A stretch of DNA of 64,000 bases from Urechis unicinctus. Lineage: Eukaryota; Annelida; Polychaeta; Xenopneusta; Urechidae. Position numbers and translations under genes: made by a program. Under the pieces are notes generated by a model that saw only the letters and a program-made list of their open reading frames with translations, ran no database searches and was not told where the DNA came from. Below, in pieces: positions 22,626 through 36,167 of this stretch. The first letter of the stretch is position 1. The number at the start of each line of letters is the position of its first letter. The stretch spans positions 26,505,591-26,569,590 of the forward strand of contig CM067348.1 of NCBI GenBank assembly GCA_034190875.2, written 5' to 3'.

Positions 22626-23119
22626 ATTACATTGGACGACGTATGGAACAATGACATGTGTTCGGCAATATGGCGAGGACGATTTCTCCTTCCATCGTGT
22701 TGTATCGAAATCTACTTTAAGTATCACATAAACACCACACCTCATGTAGTTCATTTGCTATTTAAATGAAATGCAACCTTAAAGCGTACATTTGTTAAAT
22801 TTTCTCACTTACCTTTACATAGTTATGGTATAAATGTTTTAAATTTGAATGAGAGACAGTAAATGGTGGACAAATATGGCAGAATCATATTGTTATTCAA
22901 ATAGCTCTTTTTGCTTTACCTGGACGTTTCACACAGATGGCATAAATATTGGCCTTTAAAAGGCCTTAGTCGTATAACATCTATACATTTCAATTTTTGT
23001 ATATTCAGATACAGCTCAACTATTGTATAGTGGACCCATGTAGTAAAATACAATTTTCATCATCTGTATTGTCATCGTCAGCATTACTTTTTAATTAAGC
23101 ATTGAGTGAAAATATCAAA

Positions 23120-23240
23120 TGAACGTTGGTGAAAATTGCAGGTTACTTAACTCTTATAATCAATTAAATTTAATTGAAAGCAGCAGCCACAATCCAAGCA
23201 ACAGCAGTCACATCCACAATGACTGCGAGCAACTAACACG
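23120..23240 (-). pseudogene. Decayed membrane exon of pseudogene C
   Basis: Minus strand keeps the acceptor TTGCTCGCAG|TCATTGTGG, with an Ala/Val/Leu-rich stretch reduced by stops. The GC donor has become AGAG|TTAAGT. It matches the membrane exon 16171-16249 of gene B. Confidence 0.5.
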
Positions 23241-23865
23241 GTTGAAATGGACCATTATATACACATGGGCAATTTTCAAATCTTTGTCATTGCACTTCAC
23301 ATATATTCCAGCCAGTCCAGATAAGCAATGCAAGAAAAAATATTTTAGAAATCACCATGTGTGTCAACGTTCTGTTGAATGTTTCTGTTGCGGTGGTCAG
23401 AAGAAAGGTTGGGCCTGTGGCTATAGTACACATACATCGAATTAGTAAGTCATACCGCATTTGCAAATACACATGCTAGGTGTCATATGGGTACCTCCGA
23501 ATACATAATTCGCAGTATTTAGGTATTGAGACTAAACGACGACATTTGGTGTACAACAGCATTCTGACAGTGTTAACTAATGGTGTTACACCTCCCGACG
23601 TAACATTGCCGGATACTTTGTTGATCATTAAATCATCAACAGAATACTTTGTTCGAATGTCACAAATGATTCATCAAAAGAACAGATTATGAAAGCATAC
23701 AACCATCGGACGCAGTGCATTTGTAAATGTAACTACAGAGCACATATTAACAGCATTACAGTATTGCATTAGGAGCTGAAAGAACATTCATCTATTAAAT
23801 TTTTCTTAGTGCTCAACCCTTTCTCACAATTGGTGTTGTGCTATTCCATAGCATGTTGTACACAC

Positions 23866-25400
23866 ATTGTTTAAACGCAGGAGGATATGTATTCCCAGAG
23901 CATGCAACAAACTCCCACTGACCAGTACTCAGCTCAACAATAGCACAGTCATGTCTCGTGATGGGTTGGCCTGTTTTCCAGTTGTTGCACTTCATATGAC
24001 CAAGAATTGGGTCTAGTCACAGAACAAACGTACCATTGAAATCATGCAACTGTACGAGAAGAGATTGTAATGTTTGGTACCTGGTACTAGTAGATTCCTA
24101 TATTAACACAAAGTTATCCCCAACACGCTTACATATTTGACATTCGTACCAATCATTCCATCCTTCCACGCCCACAGCTGGTTTGTGACGTCTATCCAGT
24201 ATGTACTTTCAGTTGAACTATCAGCCAGGCTGCCGTTTAGGATGTTGCTGTACTCGGGGTTTATGTCCACAGACAGTAGATAGCTGTTGTGGTCTATAGC
24301 ACAGTGATTTCGGGCTGTGTACCAGTTGGTCGCAAATCTCGTACCGACAACAGCTAACATGTCCCTAACAAACGTTCCCGGCCATGTACCATCTGCAAAA
24401 CGCAGAACAATAGTAAGCTCCCCACAAACTTACAGAGTGTAATCGGGCCCATAATCTGTTGCTTGGTATGTAAAATGCTTTTGACGGAGAAGAAAATGTT
24501 TCTAAGGTAGCAAATTTCATCTAATAATATAATGGGTTTGGGAAAACATTACACGTGGGAAATGATAGACACTATCATCATATCTAAGATAACAAAGCCA
24601 TGAATCGTTTCATCATACTCGCCGACGTCAACCACCATATTCGTTCGTTTTGAGGGATAAAAAATCCAATCATGTTTTGATAACCTGTTGCCATCGTAAT
24701 ATTTCTAGTTCAAGAAATGCTGTGGCTTAACCCAAATTGAAAACTAACGGTTTGAATCAATGTGATTGTCATAAGTACATTATGCCACACCCTTGTCCGT
24801 CATCATAACGTTCCCCTCTCAGTCATGCCCTCGAGTTACCTACGTGTTACCTGCCAGCCACCCCCATATCCTCTGACCAGAATACTGCATGTCCAATGAG
24901 AATCGGGATAGAGTCGTTGAGGGAATCGCTTTTCAATTCATACTCAAGCATGAAAAAGTATTTCATTATTAAACTGAAACATTATATATTCAAGACATTG
25001 GTTTCAAAATTCATCTAGTAAAATAATATGTATAGGTAAACATTGAAATTGGAATAATATAAACACCTTTAAGATACCTAAGTCGCAATGCTTGCATCGG
25101 CTGAACACAATTTAACACTTTTCAGTTAGTGCTATGGCTTCAACATCATAGTTTTACAACGGGGAACATACCAGCAAAGTGAAAACAAAAATCAGAATGT
25201 GATTAGATTTATATAACTTTATATGTTAACCTTTTGATGTCCACTTTCCGTTGACTACAAGTGTTTGTGTGCGTCTTCCCGGCTGTGATACCATCGCTGT
25301 GTTGCGCTGTCCTGTATGCACCCAAACGATTTTACCTTCATACTGTCTGACGTCACCAGCATTTACATGACCCACAATAACATGTAACTGAAGATGTCGC
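23866..25400 (-). pseudogene. Two-CTLD receptor pseudogene C
   Basis: CTLD2 exons persist at 24150-24392 (243 bp, open) and 23866-24012. Key changes: CPGT is WPGT and DMC is DML, so both cysteines of the N-terminal hairpin are gone. The last domain cysteine is lost (PPAFKQ for PPVCEQ), and the GTGAGT donor is destroyed (TGTGTG). The ligand tripeptide position reads QPI. Exon 1 is a scar at about 25233-25373 with most of CTLD1 deleted. Stalk remnant at about 23690-23740. Confidence 0.75.
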
Positions 25401-26215
25401 CAGTATCCATGTCAAATGTGGTAGCCAACACACAAAGTTAATTAACCCCTCCTGACTGCATCCTTTGATGTGCACATTAGGCAAGTTCTTTTCAATCACG
25501 TTAGTAGAGAATTTTCCACCTCGGTAAAAATTACGATTTCTAAACCGTCCTCCTGTACATATTCAATAAAGTTGACACATATACTGTCGAGTGTGGAAAG
25601 TAACGCGACTGCAGGGTTAACTTAATGTCCCAGATACGACATTCAAATATGAAAAGGCGGGGTATGTTTAGCGGGAGGGGGTTGGGCAGGATGAAGCTGG
25701 AGTTCAATATTTGTGACCAGGTAAACAGTCTTTGCTGTTTTAGCCCAGTAGAAATTCAGAGGGCCCCATAGTACCGGCAACAATAGCCCTCTTTCTTTTG
25801 CATTGTGCAGCCTTCTAGAAATGTTTAACTCGGTGCATTCACTAAAAACGTGTTTCCCTATTGGCAAGGGTAGAAAAAAGCTCTCTTGGACAAAGGGCCA
25901 GTCGGGTCTCTAGGTTTCAATATCTAGGGGCCACTAGCCAAAGTTAGGGGCCACTGATTCAACAACACATACCTATAGGAAACCATACAATCAACGTTAT
26001 CCTTCCATCGTTAATTAAGTCGTGATAAGTAAGCTCATATATTGCTCGGTCAGGGTTAAATTAAAAAAAAGTGACTCCAATGCACTTCTCGCAGAGCTGT
26101 AAGCATAAACCATTACTTTCAATAGTGGTGTCATTGTACACTGCTGTATGGTGCTTTTCTTGCATTTTCGGAGACTATCTAGCCTATCCCGTATTATTTT
26201 GAATCGAAAAAAAAA

Positions 26216-26535
26216 TTATCACGTGAATGGTTGACAATAATCACGTGAATTGTTGACATTAATCACGTGAATTGGTGACAATAATCCCGTGTATTGTTGA
26301 CAATAATTAGTGAATTGTTGACAATAATCACGTAAATTGATGACAACAACCCCTTGAATTGTTGACATTAATCACGTGTAGTGGTCACTAAAACCACGTG
26401 AATTATTGAAATTACTTGTTCACAAACATCCTGTGAAATGTTGGCAATAATCACGTAGATTGATATCAATAATCACATGAATTATTGAATTATTGAATTG
26501 GTGACTATAACCACGTGAATTGGTGACTACAATCG
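26216..26535. repeat. 22-bp tandem array rich in CACGTG (copy 2)
   Basis: About 14 degenerate units of aataatcacgtgaattgttgac, six with an exact CACGTG. Follows an A-rich run at 26207. Confidence 0.85.
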
Positions 26536-27049
26536 AGTGAATATTTCAAGTCGCTGAACCAAGGAACATATCACTGGACGTTTCCATGTTCAAATGAGTG
26601 CTGCTTACACTGGTATACGCATACACTGGTATTTCCGTGTCAGTTAAAGGTTTACTTTTCACACTTAGGCAAATGATTTGACTTCTTATTTGGTGTTTTC
26701 GCCATGCTAGACACTGCCGTTGATGAAGGCTTTAATAATTCTCAGTAATGGGTTGTGATTAATGTGATGCAGATAGCAGTTGATGTATTAAGTGTACCGA
26801 TGCTACCTTCAAAGATGCTGTTTTCACAATGTCCACGAACGCATGCCACTAATTCCTCCGTCTTCAATGATGGATAGATGACCTTTGCATGTTGAGCTGT
26901 CGACTTGCTAACACGATGTTACCTTTCATTTCTTGCTGATCATATACCCAATACATTGTCTTTTATCTGACAATGCTTCTCATTCCATCCAAGGCTGATC
27001 AAGGCTAGATGATGATTACAGTCATCGTAATCATACTTCAACACTCAAA

Positions 27050-27795
27050 GATAAACGTAAAACCCTTCCATAGGCGACCAAACAAGATCAATGCTACCTC
27101 TCCAGATTCAAGGCTTATTCATAGCAGAACGTATACAGTCGTTCCCGTCACATCTAATTTTTTGCACTTATCATCAGAAACTGACTCAAAATCAAATCTC
27201 ATATATTCTGTACCATTTAATAAGCGATATACATCCAAATAAGTGATCCACAAACATGCGCGGGTCCGGAGGTTCAGGTGCTGATATTCGTATTGTTAAC
27301 TTGGAATGACGGTACATATTTGCTATTGTCCTAATGTAAAAATTTGATTTATAATTTGTCGCGTCCAATTAAACAATTAACTATTTTTGTTAAGTTTTTA
27401 CTAATTATAAGCAAAAGAATCCCTTTGATTCAATTGGCGTATGTATAAATTGAAGCATTTGTATAGCGATAAAATAGGCGAACAAATAAAATGCGGAGAT
27501 AAGTTAGATAGAACGAATTGTTTCTAACGGAACTGGCAAGATAAAAAGGACAGATAACCGATATATGTTTGACCCAGCTTTTACATTATGTGGTCGTCCC
27601 CTAGAAACATTCGACAACTTGATGTTCATGTACTGTACCGCCAGATATACAGAGCTTAAGTGAGAAGACTTACAACATACCAAAAGCGTAGTGTATGAAG
27701 CATGGTCACAAACACATTCGTTCCCTAGATACGGAATGCGAAGATAATATAACGTGTAAGGAAACAAGAATGAGAACCAATTTACAAATTGCCAT
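27050..27795 (-). pseudogene. Broken copy of the second candidate gene (right duplicate)
   Basis: Minus strand from 27795 reads MAICKLVLILVSLHVILSS then a stop 10 codons on. The EYMRFDFESVSD piece follows near 27200 with the same 11-bp deletion as the left copy. Confidence 0.3.
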
Positions 27796-28202
27796 CAAGT
27801 TCAACACCAATTGACTGGCTAAATGACTGAAAGTAACTTTTGGGTATATTTTTCTTTAAAAGTGTATTTGATAACTTGAATGTTGATTGTTTTATTTATC
27901 AGCACAAACACCTACATCACCAAGCCCATCATTATCGGTTAAAATATATACTGAAGTATGTACAATTCATAAACTATGCAACACGATACGGCTCATACCT
28001 GTACATCTGCAACACAATATGGCTCATATACCCCAAGTCCATACTTAGCGATTAATGAACAATTCAGGGTCCAACGGCACAAGCCACAAAATGCTTGCAA
28101 AACGACAAAGGGGATCAAGAACTGGTCTGACCTTGGGTCAGATAGGAAAGGCTTTGGACCAATAATCTCTTCTACATAACTTGAAATGAAACTGCATGCG
28201 AT

Positions 28203-31117
28203 TCAAGAAAGGGTCTGACCCTGAAGTTGCGCATACTGTGTTTGACCGGCACCATTGACGTCCTCATACTGACGTAGGTCTTCATAAGGCTGGGAATCAC
28301 CTTGAAGAGGAGGGACATCTTGTTGAAATGTATCGTTCTCATATTCAGCATTGATATTTGACGATGAAGCATTAGAGGCACCAGTAAGCTGGGGGCTAGA
28401 TACGTGTAAGTTTGACATGTGCTGATTGTTCCCGAGTTCATGAGACGCTGATGGTTGCTTTGCTGGCTTCGTAGCCGAGGCCAATGTCCTACGATCACAG
28501 TCACGTAAACATAGGGAATATAAATACATTGAATTGGAAAAAGGGTTATTTGCTGATTATCCATCGATTGAAAGTTTGGAAGGGATGTTCGTAACAATTA
28601 CTTGCCTCTTGTAATGAATTAATGCAACGATGGAAGCAGCAGCAACGAGGCAGGCAACAACAGCCACGGTGTAGGCCAAGTTGAAGCAGAACATCATATA
28701 CACATGAACACTTTTGATATTGTTGTCTTTACACTTCACATATTGAGGTTCCTAAGGGCTAATTGTTGGTTTGAAAAATGGTACTTACAGTACGAGTAGT
28801 GCCAACATTAAAATACTGGCTTATAACATAACTGGTGGAAAAGTTATAAGCAATGCCAGTATTGCTAACATTCCGTAACTGGTTAATAAATTGATAAATG
28901 ATGACAGAAGTGTACACTGTCGACTGAACCGTTCGAGAAATCATCTTCAAAAAAGCAGAAACTAAGATTATGCTAACGGGAAAGATTTGCGAAATACATT
29001 TTAGGCAGTCAGGATAAGCAAAGCGAGGACAAGAATTTTATATATCACCATGTGTATCAACATTCTGTTGAATGTTTCCTGTTGTTGTGGTCAGATGAAA
29101 GGTTGAGTCAGCGGCTACAGCACACACACACCGAATTATGAAGTCAAACCACATGTGCAAATACTCATGCTAGGTTTCAGATGGGTACTTCAGAATATAG
29201 TAGTTTCAGTATATAGGTAACGAGACTCAACGATGAAATGTGGTGTATAACATTATTCTGACATTGTCAATTAACAGCAAACGGTGCTACACCTTCCGAC
29301 ATAACATTGCTGTATAATTTGTGGATCATTTGATCATCAACCAGGATGTAATTGCACTGTGTAGGGTTCATGTCAAATGAATGGCTTATTCTAATGGCAC
29401 AAAAGAACCAATAAAGCGAAGGAACAGAATAAAATGACCTACTGCCATCACTTGTAAGCAGAGAGCTGTCTTCCGTCCGTCGCAGTTCATTTGCATATAT
29501 AACTGCAGAGCTCATACACATGGCTTTGTTTCGTTATAGATAATACAGAAGAGACTAAAATGGGTATAAATTAGACTTTTTGTGCTCAACCATTTGTCGT
29601 TATGGGTAATATGTTATTCCATAGCAGGTTGGCAAAGTACTTAGTGTGTGTTGTACTGAACTCCTTCTCCCATTGAGTTATGTTATTCCATAGCGTGTTG
29701 TACTCACCTTGTTCACACACGGGAGGATATCCATTCGCAGTGCAAGCTACGGACTCCCACTGACCAGTACTCAGCTCCACAACAGCGCAGTCATGCCTTG
29801 TGATGGGATGGCCTGTTTTCCAGTTGTTGTATATCATATGACCAAGAACTGGGCCTAGTTTGTAAGGTCACAAAATATCGCACAATGTGATAACAAAGTA
29901 AATAAGCGACGATACGCGCAAATATTACAATGGTTGTACGAACAAGTTCACATATTAGACATTTGTACCATTTGCGTCATCTTTCCAAACCCACAGCTGG
30001 TCAGTGACGTCTATCCAGTATGTACTTTCTGTTGGACTTCCCGCTAGGCTGCCGTTAAGCATGTTACTGTACTCGGGGTATATGTTGACAGACAGTAGAT
30101 CGCTGTCATGGTCCATAGCGCAGTAATACCCGGCAGTGTACCAGTTGGTTTCTGATCTCGTACCGACAACAGCACACACATTTCCCAACAAGCGTCCCTG
30201 GACACGCTCCTTCTGGATGCAACGGATTCATACACGTGTTTGAGCAATATCAAGGTCTACCCAAACCCGCAGTGCGTCATGGGGCACATTGTCTGCTGTT
30301 CGGTATGTAAAAGGTACTTGATGAAGAAAAAAGCGTTATTTGCTGGGGAAATATGACTCGTTAAAATTAAAACGGGAATAGGACAAACATCATTATCATG
30401 CCCGTGTACTTGCTGCCACATATCAGTACATCTTTCTTACTAAAGCCAACCAACATGCTCGGTTGTTTGTGTGACCGTCAATAGCAATCTGCTGTTTTAT
30501 AGCCAATTTAGGAAATGTTATGGCTGATATATACTTAAAACACAAGAAATATCTGTCAGTGAAAAGGTTTATCCATCAAACATTTGGAACGGAACATACT
30601 AACAGTCAAAATTGAAAAAGCGAAGCGTGATTGAATTTGTTAAGAATATTCAATTATATATATGTTAACCTATTGATGGCCAGCTTCGTCCACATAGATA
30701 GCCATGAATTTCGTCGCACTTGTCCGACTTGAAGCCATCACGCGTGCTAAACCTAGCACAGTTATCACTGTTGAAATCAAGTGTTCCTTTATTACGCTCA
30801 AAGGCATCCTCTGTCGTGCTGGCATGGATCCATTTATCATATTTAATCCAACGCAGACGGATCCAAGCTTGGCCTGATATATTAGTCGTCAATAAACCAT
30901 TCACGCTGACACTATCTATAATGGCCAGACTTGCGTTGTTATGTGCCGCACAAAAATCCACAGCTGTTGGCCTAAATAGCTTAGCTTCTTCCCCGCCGTC
31001 GTGATATGTAAAACATCGCTCTCTTACGCCGTCCTGTATACATCCCAACGAGACTTCCTCCGTACTGACTGACGTCACCAGAAGCATCACAACCCAGGAT
31101 ACCACATTCACACGCAT
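28203..31117 (-). pseudogene. Two-CTLD ITAM-tail receptor, recent duplicate (B'), disabled
   Basis: Exons match gene B: 30670-31117, 29969-30212, 29708-29854, 29452-29502, a membrane exon ending at 28606, and 28203-28488. Exon 2 is 244 bp instead of 243, because one extra base near 30178 shifts the frame right after CPGTLVG. A 15-bp deletion near 28677 removes the acceptor TTCACAG|TC and the first membrane residues. CTLD1, the second half of CTLD2 and the tyrosine tail stay open; the tail differs only at YENDTF for YENDAS. The ligand tripeptide is HPI where gene B has HPD. It is either a very young pseudogene or partly an assembly error; the two independent lesions favour a pseudogene. Confidence 0.7.
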
Positions 31118-31322
31118 GACTTAGTAATCCATTTGTAGCTTGTTAGCTTATTGCAATTTCACTGTAATCCATTTCTTGTATGTTAGCCTACATCATGCAG
31201 TCAACCAAAGACACAATTACGCCTCGATGGTAACCCTTTGACTTTGCAATCATATAGGGTTTCTATTAAATCCATTGCAGTTTCATTCACACCACACTGT
31301 TATACTATCGGTTATTCTCGAA

Positions 31323-31436
31323 CTACGTCGTCAGTGTTCTTTTCTCCATACCGCGTCGTCAGTGTTCTTTTCTCCATACCGCGTCGTCAGTGTTCTTTTC
31401 TCCATACCGCGTCGTCAGTGTTCTTTTCTTCATATC
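31323..31436. repeat. 28-bp tandem repeat, four copies
   Basis: Same unit as at 18904 but four copies, showing recent expansion or contraction after the duplication. Confidence 0.85.
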
Positions 31437-31484
31437 GCGAGTGTTCTACCATGAAAGCACGAATGACACAAATAAGCCACTCAC

Positions 31485-31610
31485 CTGAAAGCACTCATTT
31501 AAGGGCCTTAGTCACGGGATTGGTAGCGCGACGGGCGATTCACTCAGCCGAGGCGGATGTGTCGACAAGTATATTAAAGCTGGAGTTTCCCCCTGTAACG
31601 CGAAAAGTAG
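31485..31610 (-). promoter_or_regulatory. 5' module of B'
   Basis: Same promoter/5'UTR block as gene B, with intact GAGTGCTTTCAG|GTGAGTGG. The disabled copy may still be transcribed. Confidence 0.45.
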
Positions 31611-32364
31611 CTGGAGGCACTTTGCAATTACATTATCTATTTAATGCTGTTGATGATATGGTTGTATTTGAAAGTCATAATAAGACATTCAAGTTCAACA
31701 TAAACCATTCTTTTTGTATGATTTCCTTCCAATCCTTCGAACACTAAATCTACTACCCGCTTCTACCATTGGTGAGGTCTATTTATGTGGCTATATCTTT
31801 GTGTTTCATATATCGTGTGTACATAAGAATGTCACTAAATGTATCCTGGTTATATGCTGGTGATGTGCGGGGCGTCTGCCTCATCCACCCAGTAGCCTAC
31901 TAACGACTTGTGCTGTGTGGGTTAGTGCTTGGAATCCAAATACCCGGTGACTCCTGTCATATTCTCTCTGCAGTATAATATTGACACTGTAACCAACAAT
32001 AATACAAGATTTCATACTATTGTAGCACACTATGATATGTGCATTGGTAAGACTACGAGAGGGTATTATCATCTGATATGCATGCAAAAGGAATGCAGCT
32101 TACATTAAAACCATCCTCCAGTGGACTCACAAAGGTAATGACTACACTTAATATATACATACATTTTGGATTTTAATATAATTGCCCTGTACGAATAAGG
32201 CAGATTTTTGAATAAATACAACACAAGACTACATTCAATCAAGTGTACGACTACGATATCGTTGCATACCGACATTGGTAGAACTTATATACCTTCCCAT
32301 CTGAGTTTTTACCTTTTGCCTAAGCTGTTTTGTAGCTGCAGTAAATAACCAATCACTCTTCTGC

Positions 32365-34330
32365 GCAAGTGAAGGCAAGACTATGCCACACGACGTCGAT
32401 AGTGCTCCTCGACTTCGGCACCACTGATCATGGGTCCGCGACGAGCCACTGGGAACATCTCCGAATGAAAGTGTACTAGGCAGCTGTGGTTGCGGTTGGC
32501 CACGCAGGTCGCAAACACAATGACTGGTTCGACGAAAGCCATGCTGAACTGGAACCACTGCTTGCGCGTCTCCACACCGCCCATACTGATTACACAAACG
32601 AGAAGACGTTGCAATAAAAAAAGGAACGCTAACACCAGGCTAGCCCAAGCTAAGCTTCGTGACATGAAGAACAAGTGGTGGTAGGAAAAGACGGGGGAAC
32701 TGCAAGCAGGCGCCCATGCAAAGGGCAACAAGACGTTCTTCGCTGGACTCCAGTCTACGAACTACAGTTGAAAGGAGCTAACACTCTGTTTGACCTAGAG
32801 GGCCAGTAATTGATCAAGGAACCACGGCTGATCAGTACAAAATTGGCAAAGCACTTTAACCAGCTGCTGAATCATCACTCGACAATCTCAGACGATGACG
32901 TCGGCAATGTTTCTCAGCGTCCAGTGATCCACGACTTCAACATCGTCCCAACGGTTGCTGAAACGACGAAAGCAATCAAGCAATGATCGAGTGGAAAAGC
33001 ACCAGGAAAAGACGGGATCCCACCGCAGTTGTTCAATTATGGCGGAAACACTCTGGTTGCGGAACTGACGAGACTCATCTGGGAAAAAGAAGCAGTTCCC
33101 CAAGACTTCAAGGATGCCTCCATCATCCATCTCTACAAGAACAAAGGAGATTGCCGGGTATGTGACAACAAGTGCGGCATATCCCTTCTGTGCATTGCAG
33201 GCAAGATCCTTGCACGGGTGATCATCAACCTCCTAACACATGGAACATCTCGCACCGGAAATTCAGCGCAATTATCGGGCCAACAGAGGAACCACCGACA
33301 TGATGTTCGTTCTACATGGTGTTCATAGATCTCAGCAAGGCCGATTCTGTCAGCTGGGAAGGCCAGTGGAGGCTTCGGTCCAGGATTGACAGGAACAAGG
33401 AGACACCTCAGGACACTTCAAAGTGTTGAACGGTACCAAACAGGATTGTATAAGGGCTCCGTTCCTGTTCATTATCGTCTTCTCTGCAATGCTCCAAGAC
33501 GCCTTTAAGAACGGCAGCAAGGGCGTCATGATCCGGTTCATGACGACGGTATCTTCAACCTCCAGTGGTTGAAGGCGAGGACCAAGGTTCTGCTACCTGG
33601 GAGGCCTATTGTCGCCGACCACAAGGTTTGGCAAAATAACGCATTGGTAAAGCCAGTGCCAACTTTGGACGTGTACAGCATGAGCTGTGGTCGGATCGTG
33701 GAATCGTGGATGTGCTAACCTCGCTGCTGTACGGATGCGAGTCGTGGACTTGGCACGGGCAGCACGTGAGAAGGCTGGACCAGTTCCACCTTCCATGCCT
33801 AAGAAAGTTCTGTGGCATCTCGTGGATGGACCGTGTACCGGACACAGAGGTACTGGAGAGGTGTGGCGTCACTGAGATTTAGACCCTCCTTATGTAGGCT
33901 CAGCTACGCTGGTCAGGTGACGTGGTGCGTATGGTAGGTGATGAAATACCCAAGGCTCTATTCTACAGCAAACTGGAGGATGGCCGCCGCGGCCAGTGCA
34001 TCAGGTAAAAAGGCCTTCTTACGGCGACGCTGAGGTTTAGTAACATCGGCTCTGTCATCTAGAAGAGACACCAAGAACAGAATTTTTGTGGCGAAAGACC
34101 TGTCTGGCGTGTGTTGAGCGGAAGAAAGAGCGGAGGAGAGCACGGCATGCAGTGGCAGTGAACCCAACGCAAGCAGACATTGACTTCGTCTGCCCTGAAT
34201 GCTAGAGATGATGTCGGTCTAGAATCGGCCTTGACAGTCATCGTAGACACATTCATCCTCATCATCACTAGGAGGCATCAAGGAAGGAGATCTGTCGAAG
34301 CCAACGGCTCAGTTCATCATTAAATTACCA
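32365..34330 (+). pseudogene. LINE ORF2 relic, right copy
   Basis: Same element as the left copy. It keeps two segments lost on the left (around 32980-33020 and GKEAVPQDF-like near 33085). A roughly 240-bp deletion at about 33586 removes the catalytic FADD region. The C-terminal LLYGCESWTWHGQHVRRLDQ stretch is present near 33725. Confidence 0.85.
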
Positions 34331-36167
34331 AGTTGAAGTTATTATCTCTAAGATTGTAAGACCTGAGATTTTCACATTACTGACATATCAATTAATATAC
34401 TTCCTGTAAAGGCTCATTGGATGATGATTTAGTGAAATATTGGTCCAGTGCATCTGCAAAAAACGAAATCAGGCAGTATTTCACATCAGAGAATGACGGA
34501 CCACGTTATGAACATGTTCCGTCAGAAGGACATACGCTATGGTCGTTTTCAAAGTCGAAGCACTGTGAGTGATTCACTCAGCCGAAGCGATATTCTGGTG
34601 AGTAGGTTCAATGTGAGTAGTAGTGTGTTTTGGGATATATTGTGGTCTTGTTCTTGGTCACTTCGGTGGTTTTTTCGAGGTACCGGGTGTAATGGAATGA
34701 GACTTTTCTTTATTATATGAGATCTTCTGGCACATTGTGAGTGGTAACTGTTGTACGTTGGGTTCTTTTGCCGATTTGGTTTTTCGTTGTTATCTCGTGG
34801 TGTTGTACGTCTTGGCTGAGTTCGAAATGTGTATGCGTGAGCCACACATGGAGATGTACTGTCACACCTGGAGATGTAGTGCCACCATGGAGACGTATTG
34901 TCACCCATTACATTGGACGACGTATGGAACAATGACATGTGTTCGGCAATATGGCGAGGACGATTTCTCCTTCCATCGTGTTGTATCGAAATCTACTTTA
35001 AGTATCACATAAACACCACACCTCATGTAGTTCATTTGCTATTGAAATGAAATGCAACCTTAAAGCGTACATTTGTTAAATTTTCTCACTTACCTTTACA
35101 TAGTTATGGTATAAATGTTTTAAATTTGAATGAGAGACAGTAAATGGTGGACAAATATGGCAGAATCATATTGTTATTCAAATAGCTCTTTTTGCTTTAC
35201 CTGGACGTTTCACACAGATGGCATAAATATTGGTCTTTAAAAGGCCTTAGTCGTATAACATCTATACATTTCAATTTTTGTATATTCAACCATATGGCTG
35301 TCTGCTTCAGATACAGCTCAACTATTGTATAGTGGACCCATGTAGTAAAATACAATTTTCATCATCTGTATTGTCATCGTCAGCATTACTTTTTAATTAA
35401 GCATTGAGTGAAAATATCAAATGAACGTTGGTGAAAATTGCAGGTTACTTAACTCTTATAATCAATTAAATTTAATTGAAAGCAGCAGCCACAATCCAAG
35501 CAACAGCAGTCACATCCACAATGACTGCGAGCAACTAACACGGTTGAAATGGACCATTATATACACATGGGCAATTTTCAAATCTTTGTCATTGCACTTC
35601 ACATATATTCCAGCCAGTCCAGATAAGCAATGCAAGAAAAAATATTTTAGAAATCACCATGTGCGTCAACGTTCTGTTGAATGTTTCTGTTGCGGTGGTC
35701 AGAAGAAAGGTTGGGCCTGTGGCTACAGTACACATACACCGAATTAGTAAGACATACCGCATTTGCAAATACACATGCTAGGTTTCATATGGGTACCTCC
35801 GAATACATAATTCGCAGTATTTAGGTATTGAGACTAAACGACGACATTTGGTGTACAACAGCATTCTGACAGTGTTAACTAATGGTGTTACACCTCCCGA
35901 CGTAACATTGCCGGATACTTTGTTGATCATTAAATCATCAACAGAATACTTTGTTCGAATGTCACAAATGATTCATCAAAAGAACAGATTATGAAAGCAT
36001 ACAACCATCGGACGCAGTGCATTTGTAAATGTAACTACAGAGCACATATTAACAGCATTACAGTATTGCATTAGGAGCTGAAAGAACATTCATCTATTAA
36101 ATTTTTCTTAGTGCTCAACCCTTTCTCACGATTGGTGTTGTGCTATTCCATAGCATGTTGTACACAC

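Larger units (their letters stand above)
14506..26917. repeat. Tandem segmental duplication, left copy
   Basis: This segment and the next one (26918-39197) align end to end with few differences. Examples are 15768 with 28203, 18246 with 30665, and 23813 with 36115. The junction is visible: gatgttacctttcatttcttgctgatc starts both copies, at 14506 and 26918. The sequence preceding 26918 matches that preceding 39197 better than that preceding 14506. Small indels differ between the copies in the LINE, a 28-bp tandem repeat and single exons. Confidence 0.9.

Noticed and set aside
26216..26535. Possible CRISPR-like array
   Set aside because: Units are short, degenerate and contiguous with no unique spacers, in a eukaryotic genome; it is a tandem satellite.
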